Origin: Shimazuella soli
GTDB lineage: Bacteria; Bacillota; Bacilli; Thermoactinomycetales; Thermoactinomycetaceae
Reading direction: 5' to 3'
NCBI RefSeq assembly: GCF_022511585.1
Contig: NZ_JAKWBN010000001.1
Coordinates: forward strand, 482,269 to 546,268
DNA: 64,000 nt
Position 1 is the stretch's first letter. Each line of letters begins with the position of its first letter. The position numbers were made by a program, and so were the translations under genes. The notes under the pieces were generated by a model, which searched no databases, had not been told where the DNA came from, and worked only from the letters and a program-made list of their open reading frames with translations. Positions 41,306-49,999 of this stretch are shown here, in pieces.

Positions 41306-41920
41306 ATGGATCAATGGTTGGTTGAGTTTTTACAACACTATGGATATATAGGAGTTTTTCTTTTTTTTGTACTAGGTATTGTTGGATTACCTCTACCCGA
41401 TGAGATTATGATGACTTTTTTAGGATACCTCTCTTCCATTGGGCAGCTGCATCTTATCTATACTTTCCTCAGCGCTCTTTTAGGCTCCGCGACAGGTATT
41501 ACAATCAGCTATATTCTAGGTAGAAAGTTAGGATATCCTTTTTTACGAAAATACGGAAGTAAGATTTTTATCACGAGAAGAAGATTGCGGATTTCTCAGT
41601 TGTTGTTTCGTAAATATGGAAGTGCTCTTCTTTCTGTTGGTTATTTTATTCCAGGAGTTCGTCATGTAACAGCTTATCTTGCGGGAATTGCTTGTATGTC
41701 TATCACCAGATTTGCCATATTTGCATATACAGGTGCTATTGTCTGGTGTGCAACTTTCATCGGTTTAGGCCATGTACTTGGTTCCAATTGGGAGATGCTA
41801 TTTGACTATATTCATCGTTTTGGGACGAAGGCACTCTACATCATAGTACCGCTAGCGGCTATTTCATTTGGTTACTACTTTTGGAGCCAAAATCGTTCCG
41901 TCAACAAAAAATCATCCTAG
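41306..41920 (+). CDS. DedA family membrane protein
   Basis: A 204-aa membrane protein: FVLGIVGLPLPDEIMMTFLG contains the acidic re-entrant motif and GYFIPGVRHVTAYLAGIACM the arginine motif of DedA proteins; about five helices. Family members are lipid scramblases or flippases, including undecaprenyl phosphate recyclers. ATG 41306; the nearest purines (AACGGGG) are about 8 nt upstream. Confidence 0.94.
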   Translation: MDQWLVEFLQHYGYIGVFLFFVLGIVGLPLPDEIMMTFLGYLSSIGQLHLIYTFLSALLGSATGITISYILGRKLGYPFLRKYGSKIFITRRRLRISQLLFRKYGSALLSVGYFIPGVRHVTAYLAGIACMSITRFAIFAYTGAIVWCATFIGLGHVLGSNWEMLFDYIHRFGTKALYIIVPLAAISFGYYFWSQNRSVNKKSS

Positions 41921-41945
41921 ATAAATGCTTGCTATCTTAATAAAC

Positions 41946-41976
41946 AAACCTGCTATCCACAAAAAATAGCAGGTTT
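41946..41976. terminator. Bidirectional terminator between converging genes
   Basis: AAACCTGCTAT/ATAGCAGGTTT arms (41945-41955, 41966-41976) with A/T-runs; serves dedA (plus) and the SEDS gene (minus). Confidence 0.85.
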
Positions 41977-43092
41977 TTATTTTTCATCCGAGGTTACTTT
42001 TTTTCGAGTGGTTTGGTACCGAGATATATTGAGTAGTATTCCAGTTGCAATTAGTTGAAACATTAAGGATGAGCCACCATAGCTAATAAAAGGAAGTGGG
42101 ACTCCTGTAACAGGTAGTAATGCGGTGACTACACCGAGATTGAAAATCACTTGTATAGCAAAAAGACTAACGATACCAATGCCAAGCAGAGTACCAAAAA
42201 GATCTTGTGCACGGGATGCGATTCTTACTCCACGGATGACATATATACCAAATAAAACAATTAATGCTCCAGCTCCAATAAACCCAAGTTCCTCTGCAAT
42301 AATGGAAAAAATAAAATCTGTATGTGCTTCTGGTAGATATGCCATTTTTTGAATACTGTTACCTAGACCTACGCCTGTTATCCCCCCTGGTCCAATAGCG
42401 TACAACGAATAGATAACTTGGTAACCATGATTCTGGGGGTCACTAAATGGATTAAAAAGAGCCATAACTCGATTAACACGATATTGATCTAAGAATAGAA
42501 CACCAACTAAAATGGGTATTCCCGCACTGGCAAGAAGGAAAAGTTGCCTAAGTTTTGCTCCACCACAAAAAATGATGATCATACACGTGCTAAAAATAAT
42601 GATTGTTGCACTATAGTGAGGTTGTATTACCAAAAACCCACAAAAAATAGTGATGACGGTAAGTGGAGGAAGGATTGTTTTCTTAAAACTGTCTAATACT
42701 TCTTGTTTTTTCACCATGATGGAAGAGGTATATAAGATCATTACAATTTTTACAAATTCAGAAGGTTGAAATGTAAATGATCCGATGCTGATCCATCTTC
42801 TTGCACCATTAGTCTCGCTGGCAAATAGCAAAACGAATATTAGCATAAACAAAGACACTAATAATAGCTTTCCTACATGCTTCCGATACCAATGGTATGG
42901 AATATTGGAAAAGATAAAAAAAAGAACTAATCCAATTCCAGCAAAAATCAATTGTTTGTTGAAAAAGTAATAGGCGTTTTGGTAATCCAGAATTCCTTTA
43001 TAATAGCTTGTACTAAAGACCATCACAAGACCATATCCAACTAGAATAAACGTCAATAGGATAAGCCAGAAATCTGGCTTTGTTCGTTGCAT
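41977..43092 (-). CDS. SEDS family peptidoglycan polymerase (FtsW/RodA/SpoVE-like)
   Basis: A 371-aa protein with about ten membrane helices. Diagnostic: ARRWISIGSFTFQPSEFVKI, LPEAHTDFIFSIIAEELGFI (contains the catalytic Asp of FtsW/RodA) and GVPLPFISYGGSS. QPHYSAT replaces the more common QPDxGT in an earlier loop, as also occurs in some Gram-positive FtsW proteins. The start ATG at 43092 follows GAGGAG at 7 nt; two upstream ATGs are in frame. Alone on the minus strand without a partner PBP, so which role (division, elongation, spore cortex) is open. Confidence 0.92.
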   Translation of the reverse strand: MQRTKPDFWLILLTFILVGYGLVMVFSTSYYKGILDYQNAYYFFNKQLIFAGIGLVLFFIFSNIPYHWYRKHVGKLLLVSLFMLIFVLLFASETNGARRWISIGSFTFQPSEFVKIVMILYTSSIMVKKQEVLDSFKKTILPPLTVITIFCGFLVIQPHYSATIIIFSTCMIIIFCGGAKLRQLFLLASAGIPILVGVLFLDQYRVNRVMALFNPFSDPQNHGYQVIYSLYAIGPGGITGVGLGNSIQKMAYLPEAHTDFIFSIIAEELGFIGAGALIVLFGIYVIRGVRIASRAQDLFGTLLGIGIVSLFAIQVIFNLGVVTALLPVTGVPLPFISYGGSSLMFQLIATGILLNISRYQTTRKKVTSDEK

Positions 43093-43295
43093 TGAAAAAC
43101 TCCTCATTTGCATGTTCTTGGATATCTTATCAAAAGTAAAACCAAAGCTCTAGTTTTTTGCTTAAAGTTAGGTTAATTCGTGAGGAGAAACGTTAGAAAC
43201 TGCTCCGTGTTGGGAGTATTCATATACCCATATTTTCCATAAAGCATAAAAATCCTTCACCTGCACAAGATAGAAAGAGAAAGTAGGGGAAGGAT

Positions 43296-43985
43296 ATGTT
43301 TTTTGTATCGAACATTTTTGTTATGTTTGTTGCGGTTTTGATCACTATTTATGCTCAGATTAAAGTAAAAAGTGCTTTTCACCACTGGTCACAAATACCT
43401 GCTAGGTCTGGTTATACAGGCTTAGAGGTTGCCAGACACATATTAGATCGAAATGGACTCCAACATGTCCAAGTAGAACCTATTCGAGGCAGTTTTAGTG
43501 ATCACTATGACCCAACAAGCAAAATAATACGCCTTTCGGAAGCAGTATATGACAAATCATCAGTTGCTGCGATTTCGGTTGCAGCACATGAATGTGGACA
43601 TGCTTTGCAACATCAGGAAGATTATCAAGCTCTCGTTATTCGACATCGGTTGGTACCCTTATTAAATTTTACTTCTGGTGCTGCGCCGATTTTGTTACTT
43701 ATCGGTTTTTTTCTGCAATTATCCAATCTAATTCTTGTCGGTATTTTGTTTTACTTAGTAACAGTATTGTTTCATCTTGTGACATTACCAGTGGAGTTCA
43801 ATGCTAGTTCGAGAGCCAAACATATTATCTTTTCGGAAGGCATCATTGCCAGAGAAGAAGAAGTAGGAGTTCAAAAAGTGTTGAATGCTGCGGCTTTTAC
43901 TTATGTTGCAAGTGCGTTAGTAGCAATTATAGAGCTAGCTCGATTTATTCTTTTGTATGTTTTATCTCAAAATAACGAGAGGTGA
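43296..43985 (+). CDS. yugP: Zinc metallopeptidase, YugP family
   Basis: A 229-aa membrane peptidase (neutral zinc metallopeptidase 2 family): first helix residues 1-22, zinc motif AAHECGHALQHQ (about residue 100), then helices near 125-145, 148-168 and 200-220, with PVEFNASSRA typical of the family. Substrates unknown. ATG 43296 after AGGGGAAGG. The YhcN-type lipoprotein gene starts 7 nt after its stop. Confidence 0.92.
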   Translation: MFFVSNIFVMFVAVLITIYAQIKVKSAFHHWSQIPARSGYTGLEVARHILDRNGLQHVQVEPIRGSFSDHYDPTSKIIRLSEAVYDKSSVAAISVAAHECGHALQHQEDYQALVIRHRLVPLLNFTSGAAPILLLIGFFLQLSNLILVGILFYLVTVLFHLVTLPVEFNASSRAKHIIFSEGIIAREEEVGVQKVLNAAAFTYVASALVAIIELARFILLYVLSQNNER

Positions 43986-43991
43986 CGGGTA

Positions 43992-44429
43992 ATGCGGCAA
44001 CTTTTATATGGTTTCCTAGTAATTCTATCTATAGGTGTGATGGGATGTGCGAGATATCATTCTCAGTCACCTGTACAAGAACAAAATATGCTGCCAACAA
44101 GATATCAAACAAATATAGATCGTACAAATTCACTGTATACCAGAAATGCCAATTTTGTTACACGAAAAACACCGACTACAGGTGTGAGGATTGAAAATGA
44201 AATAGCTAAAAAAATTTTAAAGGTATATCCTCAATTAAAGGCTGTTTCAGTTGTTATCATTAAAAATAGAGCTTATGTTGCCGTTATACCAAATTCTAAA
44301 ATGTCTTCATTGGGTCATTTGAGAGTTGGTATTCCTGCACTTGTAAAAGATATGGATGCAGCTGTTGAAAAGGTATATGTTTCAGATAATCCTGGATTTC
44401 GAAAAATAGTTGAACAACATAAAAAGTAA
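43992..44429 (+). CDS. YhcN/YlaJ family sporulation lipoprotein
   Basis: A 145-aa lipoprotein: signal peptide with lipobox GVMGC (Cys about 19), then a domain with KKILKVYPQLKAVSVVIIKN and RAYVAVIPNSK, typical of YhcN/YlaJ proteins found in spore membranes. The C-terminal helix (VKDMDAAVEKVYVSDNPG) is also characteristic. ATG 43992 follows GAGGTGA of the preceding gene's end; co-transcribed with the Zn peptidase gene. Confidence 0.88.
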   Translation: MRQLLYGFLVILSIGVMGCARYHSQSPVQEQNMLPTRYQTNIDRTNSLYTRNANFVTRKTPTTGVRIENEIAKKILKVYPQLKAVSVVIIKNRAYVAVIPNSKMSSLGHLRVGIPALVKDMDAAVEKVYVSDNPGFRKIVEQHKK

Positions 44430-44437
44430 AATACACG

Positions 44438-44463
44438 AGATGGCTTTATTAGCCATCTTTTTA
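44438..44463 (+). terminator. Terminator after the YhcN-type gene
   Basis: AGATGGCT/AGCCATCT arms (44438-44445, 44451-44458), then TTTTTA. Confidence 0.88.
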
Positions 44464-44562
44464 TACGATTAAAAAAATAATATGAATAACCTGAATTACA
44501 GGAAAAAAAGAACTCAAGCTTGATGTTTCAGTATGGTAAGGCTTTTCAATTGACAAGTTTAC

Positions 44563-44592
44563 TTTACGATAACCAAAGAATTCGTATATAAT
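44563..44592 (+). promoter_or_regulatory. Promoter of the gpsB-like gene
   Basis: TTTACG (44563-44568), 18-bp spacer, TATAAT (44587-44592). Confidence 0.55.
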
Positions 44593-44632
44593 AAAAAAAT
44601 GAAACGTTGATGTTGATAGGAGTGTCTAGATA

Positions 44633-44905
44633 GTGAAACGTTTAACACCGATGGAGATTTTTAACAAAGACTTTAAACAATCGATGCGTGGGTATGATGT
44701 AAATGAAGTAAATGAATTTCTTGACCTTGTTATCCGAAACTATGAAGAAATACTCAAAGAAAACGAGTATCTAAAGGAACAACTAACAACATCGAAGAAA
44801 TATAATACAGCTAGACAGAAAGCCATACCTAATATGAGTGAGTATGACGCTGTAATAAATGAAATATTGACAAGATTAGAACGAATTGAGAAAGTTATGC
44901 GGTAG
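44633..44905 (+). CDS. gpsB: GpsB-like DivIVA-domain protein
   Basis: A 90-aa protein: DivIVA N-terminal domain ([38 protein letters not shown]), a short coiled coil and a small C-terminal helical segment ending [13 protein letters not shown], the size and form of GpsB. GpsB binds PBPs and other cell-wall proteins and shuttles between side wall and septum. GTG 44633 with AGGAG upstream. In B. subtilis gpsB also lies near rnpB. Confidence 0.88.
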   Translation: MKRLTPMEIFNKDFKQSMRGYDVNEVNEFLDLVIRNYEEILKENEYLKEQLTTSKKYNTARQKAIPNMSEYDAVINEILTRLERIEKVMR

Positions 44906-44941
44906 GTAATAGATAACAACATAAAACATGCATGATTTCAT

Positions 44942-44983
44942 CCTGATCTATAGAAACTAAGGATAGTTTCCATAAAGATCAGG
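44942..44983 (+). promoter_or_regulatory. Leader hairpin touching the SD of the DUF4190 gene
   Basis: CCTGATCT (44942-44949) pairs with AGATCAGG (44976-44983), and GAAACTA pairs with TAGTTTC inside, around an AGGA loop. The right arm shares AGG with the SD AGGAGGG (44981-44987). Confidence 0.5.
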
Positions 44984-44992
44984 AGGGTTATG

Positions 44993-45310
44993 ATGGACAA
45001 AGAGAAAAAGAATCAAAATAAGAAACACCAAGACACAGAAACTGCCGCTGAATTAACTCCAACTGGGGTAAATCCTGTTGATGCTTCCAGAGAAGAAAGA
45101 AAAGAAAATGGTACAGGTATTGGTGTGACAGCATTAGTTCTGTCAATACTAGGATTTTTTCTGTATCCTTTCATCTTATCTGTTTTGGGAATAATACTGG
45201 GAATAGTTGGTGGGCTAAGAGGAAGTGCTGCTGGTTGGTGGGCAGTAGGAATTGGTGCTTTTATTCTTCTTATCCGTATACTTGCTTTTCCTATACTAGC
45301 TATATTTTAG
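44993..45310 (+). CDS. DUF4190-like small membrane protein
   Basis: A 105-aa protein: a 45-residue hydrophilic, probably disordered N-terminus, then two hydrophobic helices (VTALVLSILGFFLYPFILSV, ILGIVGGLRG..., residues 45-105) with the Gly-rich pattern of DUF4190. Role unknown. Two ATG codons stand in tandem; 44993 is better spaced from AGGAGGG than 44990. Confidence 0.75.
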   Translation: MDKEKKNQNKKHQDTETAAELTPTGVNPVDASREERKENGTGIGVTALVLSILGFFLYPFILSVLGIILGIVGGLRGSAAGWWAVGIGAFILLIRILAFPILAIF

Positions 45311-45311
45311 T

Positions 45312-45337
45312 AGCCTCTCCATTTGAGAGGCTTTTCT
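45312..45337 (+). terminator. Terminator after the DUF4190-like gene
   Basis: AGCCTCTC/GAGAGGCT arms (45312-45319, 45325-45332) and TTTTCTTT. Confidence 0.85.
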
Positions 45338-45439
45338 TTCCACTCTAAATAATCTAGTATATAATAGGGAAACGATATAAAGCTATATCTCTATTCCTCT
45401 AACTTAGAGTTTAAATTTGTAATTTCTAAGGAGCATCTA

Positions 45440-46069
45440 ATGGATCAAACTAAGTATATCCGTGATCTATTTGTTAACGAAGATGATGTTTTAGCGTCAA
45501 TTGGTTCACGTTTAACTTCATTAGGAATGCCCCTTATCTCTGTACCATCAGAAGTAGGTAAGTGGTTGACAATGATGGTGCGGATGACTGGTGCAAAAAA
45601 GATATTGGAAGTAGGAACATTGGCAGGGTACAGTACCATATGCTTGGTGCGAGGTTTGAATAAGGATGGACACTGTACTACAATCGAACTTAAAGAAGAA
45701 CACGCTAAATTAGCAAGGTATCATTTTGAGGAAGCGGGACTTCAAGATTGTGTAACGACTCTTGTAGGAGATGCTTCCTTACAATTAGCAAAATTAATTC
45801 AAGAAGAGAAAAAGTTCGATTTTATATTTCTTGATGCAGATAAAGTTAATTATCCAACATATTTGGAACAAGTTATTCAGTTATCTTTACCTGGTACTGT
45901 AATTGTTATGGATAACTTGCTTTTAGGTGGTAGAGTTCTTGATGGAGAAGATCAACATCCAGCTCCAATTGCTGTTCGAAAAGTAACAAAGATGTTGGCA
46001 AGTCATTCTCATTTAGAATCAATGTTGTTACCTGTCGGAGATGGGTTAGGGGTGGCAATAGTCCAATGA
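45440..46069 (+). CDS. SAM-dependent O-methyltransferase
   Basis: A 209-aa methyltransferase of the Methyltransf_3 (catechol O-methyltransferase/YrrM) family: ILEVGTLAGYSTICLVRGL (SAM motif I), FDFIFLDADKVNYPTYLEQ (metal and catalytic Asp) and VIVMDNLLLGGRV. Bacterial YrrM-like proteins include tRNA 5-hydroxyuridine methyltransferase (TrmR), a possible role here. ATG 45440 with AAGGAG upstream. Overlaps the next gene by 4 nt. Confidence 0.93.
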   Translation: MDQTKYIRDLFVNEDDVLASIGSRLTSLGMPLISVPSEVGKWLTMMVRMTGAKKILEVGTLAGYSTICLVRGLNKDGHCTTIELKEEHAKLARYHFEEAGLQDCVTTLVGDASLQLAKLIQEEKKFDFIFLDADKVNYPTYLEQVIQLSLPGTVIVMDNLLLGGRVLDGEDQHPAPIAVRKVTKMLASHSHLESMLLPVGDGLGVAIVQ

Positions 46070-46302
46070 ATCGATCTGCAAAACAAGTTATGATAATTAT
46101 TGGTGGGTACTTTTTTTTAATTCTAGGTGTGATAGGAGCAATTTTACCTATTATGCAAGGATGGTTCTTCTTTCTAATTGGTTTAGTGATGTTATCCAAA
46201 ACAACACCATGGGCGAGAAGGTGGCTTCATAAACTCCGGCTGCGCTTTCCAAAACTAGCGTCAAAAGCGGACAAATTGGTTTCTAAATGGCGAAGAAATT
46301 AA
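46066..46302 (+). CDS. Small membrane protein (PGPGW/DUF454-like)
   Basis: A 78-aa protein with two helices (residues 8-28 and 31-45) around GAILPIMQGWFFFLIGLVML and a basic tail (RRWLHKLRLRFPKLASKADK). The pattern GxxLPxxxGWxxFxxGL recalls PGPGW/DUF454 transmembrane proteins. ATG 46066 overlaps the methyltransferase stop (ATGA), so translation is coupled. Function unknown. Confidence 0.72.
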   Translation: MNRSAKQVMIIIGGYFFLILGVIGAILPIMQGWFFFLIGLVMLSKTTPWARRWLHKLRLRFPKLASKADKLVSKWRRN

Positions 46303-46352
46303 AACAGTAACAGAGCACAAGATGAAAGAATAGCGCTGCAAAGGGGAAAAAG

Positions 46353-46820
46353 ATGCGCATTCAGACAATTCTCAGTACGGGCTGGTCAGCAGAATATATT
46401 CAAGTACCAGCAGTATTTTTTGAGTTTGGTTGGAACCTCTATCTGCCACAGGGAATGAATTCAGTTGTGCTGAGTGTTGTTGCTTTTATTTATCAAGGGT
46501 ACTCCAAATCAGAAATATTTTTATATATGGAACAAGAGGCAGAAAAGTTAGCTATTCAACCTTTTCCACTAGCTGAAGCACAAAAAAAACAAATACATCA
46601 TCACTTGTTTCTTCGTGAACAATGGTGTGAGTCTATATTGGTACGTTCTGATTTGTCTTATCCCACGACAGTAAAGGAAATGATTCAGTTATTAATTGAT
46701 ATCGGTATTTTAATCGAGGTAAAACATCGAGAAAAGACTTATTTAGATCTAATTTTAAAGCCTTTTCCACGTCCGGAAGAGTCTTTGTCACTAACACCTG
46801 AAGAAATGATCAAGCAATGA
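46353..46820 (+). CDS. Hypothetical 155-aa protein
   Basis: Unrecognised soluble protein. N-terminal half has aromatic strands ([20 protein letters not shown]); the C-terminal half is helical, with [20 protein letters not shown] resembling a winged-helix wing, so a DnaD-like or HTH fold is possible. ATG 46353 with AAAGGGG upstream. Followed 43 nt later by msrA, probably co-transcribed. No function is assigned. Confidence 0.7.
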   Translation: MRIQTILSTGWSAEYIQVPAVFFEFGWNLYLPQGMNSVVLSVVAFIYQGYSKSEIFLYMEQEAEKLAIQPFPLAEAQKKQIHHHLFLREQWCESILVRSDLSYPTTVKEMIQLLIDIGILIEVKHREKTYLDLILKPFPRPEESLSLTPEEMIKQ

Positions 46821-46863
46821 AACAAAAAGAATTTTACCGATTCTCATAAGGAGGATTAAATTC

Positions 46864-47334
46864 ATGGCTAAAGCAACTTTTGGAGCAGGATGTTTTTGGG
46901 GAGTAGAAGAACTTTTTCGTAAAATCCCTGGTGTTAAAAGTACTTCAGTAGGATATACAGGCGGAACAACGGAAAATCCTACTTATGAGGATGTTTGTAC
47001 AGATAAGACTGGTCATGCTGAAGTAGTTGATATCGATTTTGATCCAAGTGAAGTTTCTTTTCAAGACCTGCTAAAAATATTTTTTGAAAACCATAATCCA
47101 ACTACATTAAACCGTCAAGGTCCAGACAAAGGCACTCAATATCGTTCAGCTATTTTTTACCATTCTGAAGAACAAAAACAACAGGCAGAACAGATGAAGA
47201 AAGAACTTGATCAGTCTGGGAAGTTCTCCAAACCAATCGTTACAGAAATTACAGCTGCGAAGCCTTATTACCCTGCTGAGGAGTATCATCAAAAGTATTT
47301 GCAAAAACGAGGCAAAGATTCTTGTCATATTTAG
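46864..47334 (+). CDS. msrA: Peptide methionine-S-sulfoxide reductase
   Basis: A 156-aa MsrA: catalytic motif [12 protein letters not shown] (Cys about residue 10), [37 protein letters not shown] and [10 protein letters not shown] Cys three residues from the end (DSCHI) may serve as resolving cysteine. It reduces S-sulfoxides of oxidised methionine. ATG 46864 with AAGGAGG. No msrB is adjacent. Confidence 0.97.
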   Translation: MAKATFGAGCFWGVEELFRKIPGVKSTSVGYTGGTTENPTYEDVCTDKTGHAEVVDIDFDPSEVSFQDLLKIFFENHNPTTLNRQGPDKGTQYRSAIFYHSEEQKQQAEQMKKELDQSGKFSKPIVTEITAAKPYYPAEEYHQKYLQKRGKDSCHI

Positions 47335-47357
47335 GCGAGGAAAATCGCCTTTTTTTT
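47334..47357 (+). terminator. Terminator after msrA
   Basis: GGCGA/TCGCC arms and eight T, starting at the last base of the stop codon. A second hairpin ACTTGCC/GGCAAGT (47394-47411) with T-rich tail follows. Confidence 0.85.
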
Positions 47358-47500
47358 CTAAACAAAAAGATTTGTTTTTATCTGAAGCTATAGACTTGCC
47401 AGCAGGCAAGTTTTCTTTCATATAACAGAATCATTTTTTGTTTTTTTATCCTTATCTGATAAGATAGGATTTACTATATTTTTCGGGAAGGGTTAGTTTT

Positions 47501-48640
47501 ATGCATTATCTTGATAACAGTGCTACTACTAAGCCATTTAAAGAAGTTATCGAACTGATGGGCCGGGTGATGGAGCATACTTATGCCAATCCCGCATCTT
47601 TACATGGACTTGGGTTTAAAGCAGAAAAAATAGTTGAAAACGCTCGCCATTTGATCGCTAAAGAGCTAAATGCTATTCCTTCAGAAATCGTGTTTACTTC
47701 TGGAGGGACAGAAGCAAACAATCTTGCAATTCAAGGAGTTGCAAAAGCCTATCAAAATAGAGGAAGGCATATTATCACAACCAAAATAGAGCATGACTCT
47801 GTTTATGAAGTTTTTCGTGACTTAGAAAAGCAAGGTTATTCTGTTACGTACCTGTCTGTAAACGAATCAGGTGAAATATCACTAGAAGAATTACAAGCCT
47901 CCCTTACCGATAAAACGATATTGGTATCGATTATGCATGTAAATAATGAAACAGGTTCTATTCAATCTTTGGAGGAAATTGGACAATTACTATCTTCCTT
48001 TCCAAAATTATTTTTTCATGTAGATGCTGTTCAATCTTTCGCTAAGTTACCAATTGATGTTAATAAGATGAAGATTGACTTACTCTCTTTATCCGCTCAT
48101 AAATTTCATGGACCTAAAGGTATTGGAGCTTTATATTTGAAAAAAAATAAACTGATCCAACCATTATTGATTGGTGGCGGTCAAGAACAAGGATTCCGTT
48201 CTGGTACGCTTGCTGTTCCATTGATAGTAGGTATGGGGAAAGCTTTAGAAATAGCTTCAAACAACAGAGATGTTTTTTATCAACAAGCGAAATATTGGAA
48301 AAAAGATTTGCTTTTTGTTTTATCCAATTTAAACGGGATTGTTCTAAATGGAGCTAAAGGAGTCCCGTATATTTTGAATTTTTCTTGCCCGGGAATAAAA
48401 TCAGAAGTACTCGTTAGGGCACTCGAAGAAAAAAGGCTATATGTTTCGAGTAAATCTGCTTGTTCTTCCAAAAAAGAAACTCCAAGTCGTGTACTTCTTG
48501 CAATGGGTAAAAAAAGAACGGAAGCAATAAGCGGAATACGGATCAGTATGGGTATGTTAACAACGCTCCAAGATATAGAAGCTTGCAGCCAAGCGATATC
48601 AAATGTCATACCTACTTTACAACAATGGATAAAGGTGTAG
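47501..48640 (+). CDS. nifZ: Cysteine desulfurase (NifS/NifZ-like, partner of ThiI)
   Basis: A 379-aa PLP enzyme: YLDNSATTKPFKEV at the start, FTSGGTEANNLAIQG, SLSAHKFHGPKGIGALYLKK (Schiff-base Lys about 203) and the mobile-loop Cys in SSKSACSSKK (about 325). It takes sulfur from cysteine as a persulfide. Only 7 nt before thiI, which matches the dedicated NifZ-ThiI pair of B. subtilis that makes 4-thiouridine in tRNA. ATG 47501; the nearest purine run is GGGAAGGG. Confidence 0.94.
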   Translation: MHYLDNSATTKPFKEVIELMGRVMEHTYANPASLHGLGFKAEKIVENARHLIAKELNAIPSEIVFTSGGTEANNLAIQGVAKAYQNRGRHIITTKIEHDSVYEVFRDLEKQGYSVTYLSVNESGEISLEELQASLTDKTILVSIMHVNNETGSIQSLEEIGQLLSSFPKLFFHVDAVQSFAKLPIDVNKMKIDLLSLSAHKFHGPKGIGALYLKKNKLIQPLLIGGGQEQGFRSGTLAVPLIVGMGKALEIASNNRDVFYQQAKYWKKDLLFVLSNLNGIVLNGAKGVPYILNFSCPGIKSEVLVRALEEKRLYVSSKSACSSKKETPSRVLLAMGKKRTEAISGIRISMGMLTTLQDIEACSQAISNVIPTLQQWIKV

Positions 48641-48647
48641 ATGATTC

Positions 48648-49814
48648 ATGAATTGGAATGTTATTTTAATACGATATGGTGAACTTTCGCTAAAAGGCAG
48701 AAATCAAAAGTTATTTGAAGATCGACTTGTTCAAAACATTAGAAGAAAATTAACAAATTTTGAAAGTGTTCATGTAACACGGGAACATGGGCGTATTTTT
48801 GTTGAACTTGGCGATCATCCTGCACCTCCTATTATCGAGACACTGAAAGATATTTTTGGAATCGTCAGTTTTAGCCCAGCTATTCGCATTCATTCTCAAA
48901 TCGATGAGATAGAGCAGACTGCTGCTAAAGTTTTTGCGTCTTATCCAGGAATTACGACGTTTAAGATAGAAAGTAGACGAGCAGACAAGCGGTTTCCAAT
49001 ACGTACGGGTGAGATAAATCCACGAGTTGGACAATATATTTTGGATAGATTACCGCAAGCAAAAGTCGATGTTCATCACCCAGAATTAGAAATAAAAATA
49101 GAAGTTCGTATCAAAGGAACTTATATTTATGGAAAAGAAACTGCAGGTGCTGGTGGATTGCCAGTAGGTACTAGTGGAAAAGTGTTATTATTACTATCAG
49201 GTGGTATTGATAGTCCAGTAGCAGGTTATTTGGCTTTAAAACGCGGTGTAGAATTACATGCCATTCATTTCCATAGTTATCCATTTACTAGTGAAAGAGC
49301 GAAGCAAAAAGTATTAGATTTATCCAAAATTCTGACACGTTTTGGAGGGAAAATTCGACTTTACGTAGTTCCTTTTACCAATGTTCAGACAGAAATTCGG
49401 AAACATTGTTACGATAATTACAGTATTACTATAATGCGACGTATGATGATACGGATCGCTGAGCAAGTTGCACAAAAATTTGATTTAAAAGCACTTATAA
49501 CTGGTGAATCTCTTGGACAGGTTGCGAGCCAGACATTAGAAAGCCTTCAAGCAATAAACGATGTGACAAATATGCCTATTTTGCGCCCCTTAATTAGCAT
49601 GGATAAAACGGAAATCATGAAAATTGCCAATAACATTGGTACATATGAAACTTCTATTTTGCCTTATGAAGATTGTTGTACCGTATTTGTACCAGAACAA
49701 CCAAAAACAAAGCCAACTGTCAAAGTATGTAATCGTGAAGAACAGAAACTAGAAGTTGAATCATTGGTAAATGAAGCAGTAGCAGGTATAGAAATCATTG
49801 ATTTTCGATTTTAA
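48648..49814 (+). CDS. thiI: tRNA 4-thiouridine synthetase ThiI
   Basis: A 388-aa enzyme: N-terminal ferredoxin-like and THUMP domains (residues 1-165), then the adenylating PP-loop domain with LLLLSGGIDSPVAGYLA (about 177-193) and the Cys in YEDCCTVF. The C-terminal rhodanese domain of the E. coli protein is absent, as in Bacillus. It thiolates U8 of tRNAs with sulfur from the desulfurase encoded upstream. ATG 48648, 7 nt after the nifZ stop. Confidence 0.96.
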   Translation: MNWNVILIRYGELSLKGRNQKLFEDRLVQNIRRKLTNFESVHVTREHGRIFVELGDHPAPPIIETLKDIFGIVSFSPAIRIHSQIDEIEQTAAKVFASYPGITTFKIESRRADKRFPIRTGEINPRVGQYILDRLPQAKVDVHHPELEIKIEVRIKGTYIYGKETAGAGGLPVGTSGKVLLLLSGGIDSPVAGYLALKRGVELHAIHFHSYPFTSERAKQKVLDLSKILTRFGGKIRLYVVPFTNVQTEIRKHCYDNYSITIMRRMMIRIAEQVAQKFDLKALITGESLGQVASQTLESLQAINDVTNMPILRPLISMDKTEIMKIANNIGTYETSILPYEDCCTVFVPEQPKTKPTVKVCNREEQKLEVESLVNEAVAGIEIIDFRF

Positions 49815-49856
49815 ACTTCTTAAGATCTAGCTGCTTTTGAAGTAGCAAGTTGAAGG

Positions 49857-49887
49857 GAAAGCTGTATGATGTGCAGCTTTCTTTTTC
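49857..49887 (+). terminator. Terminator after thiI
   Basis: GAAAGCTG/CAGCTTTC arms (49857-49864, 49874-49881) and five T. Confidence 0.88.
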
Positions 49888-49999
49888 ATTTTACAAAGTC
49901 AATAAATTATCCTATATAAAAAGCTTTCATTATTGGTTATACGATTTGAGTAATATACATAAATTGTCCATGAGGACAAACTGGGAAAGGAAGAAACAG

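Noticed and set aside
47446-47469. Inverted repeat (ATCCT-TATCT/AGATAGGAT) before nifZ as an operator
   Set aside because: It has a bulge and no known regulator motif; too weak to list.
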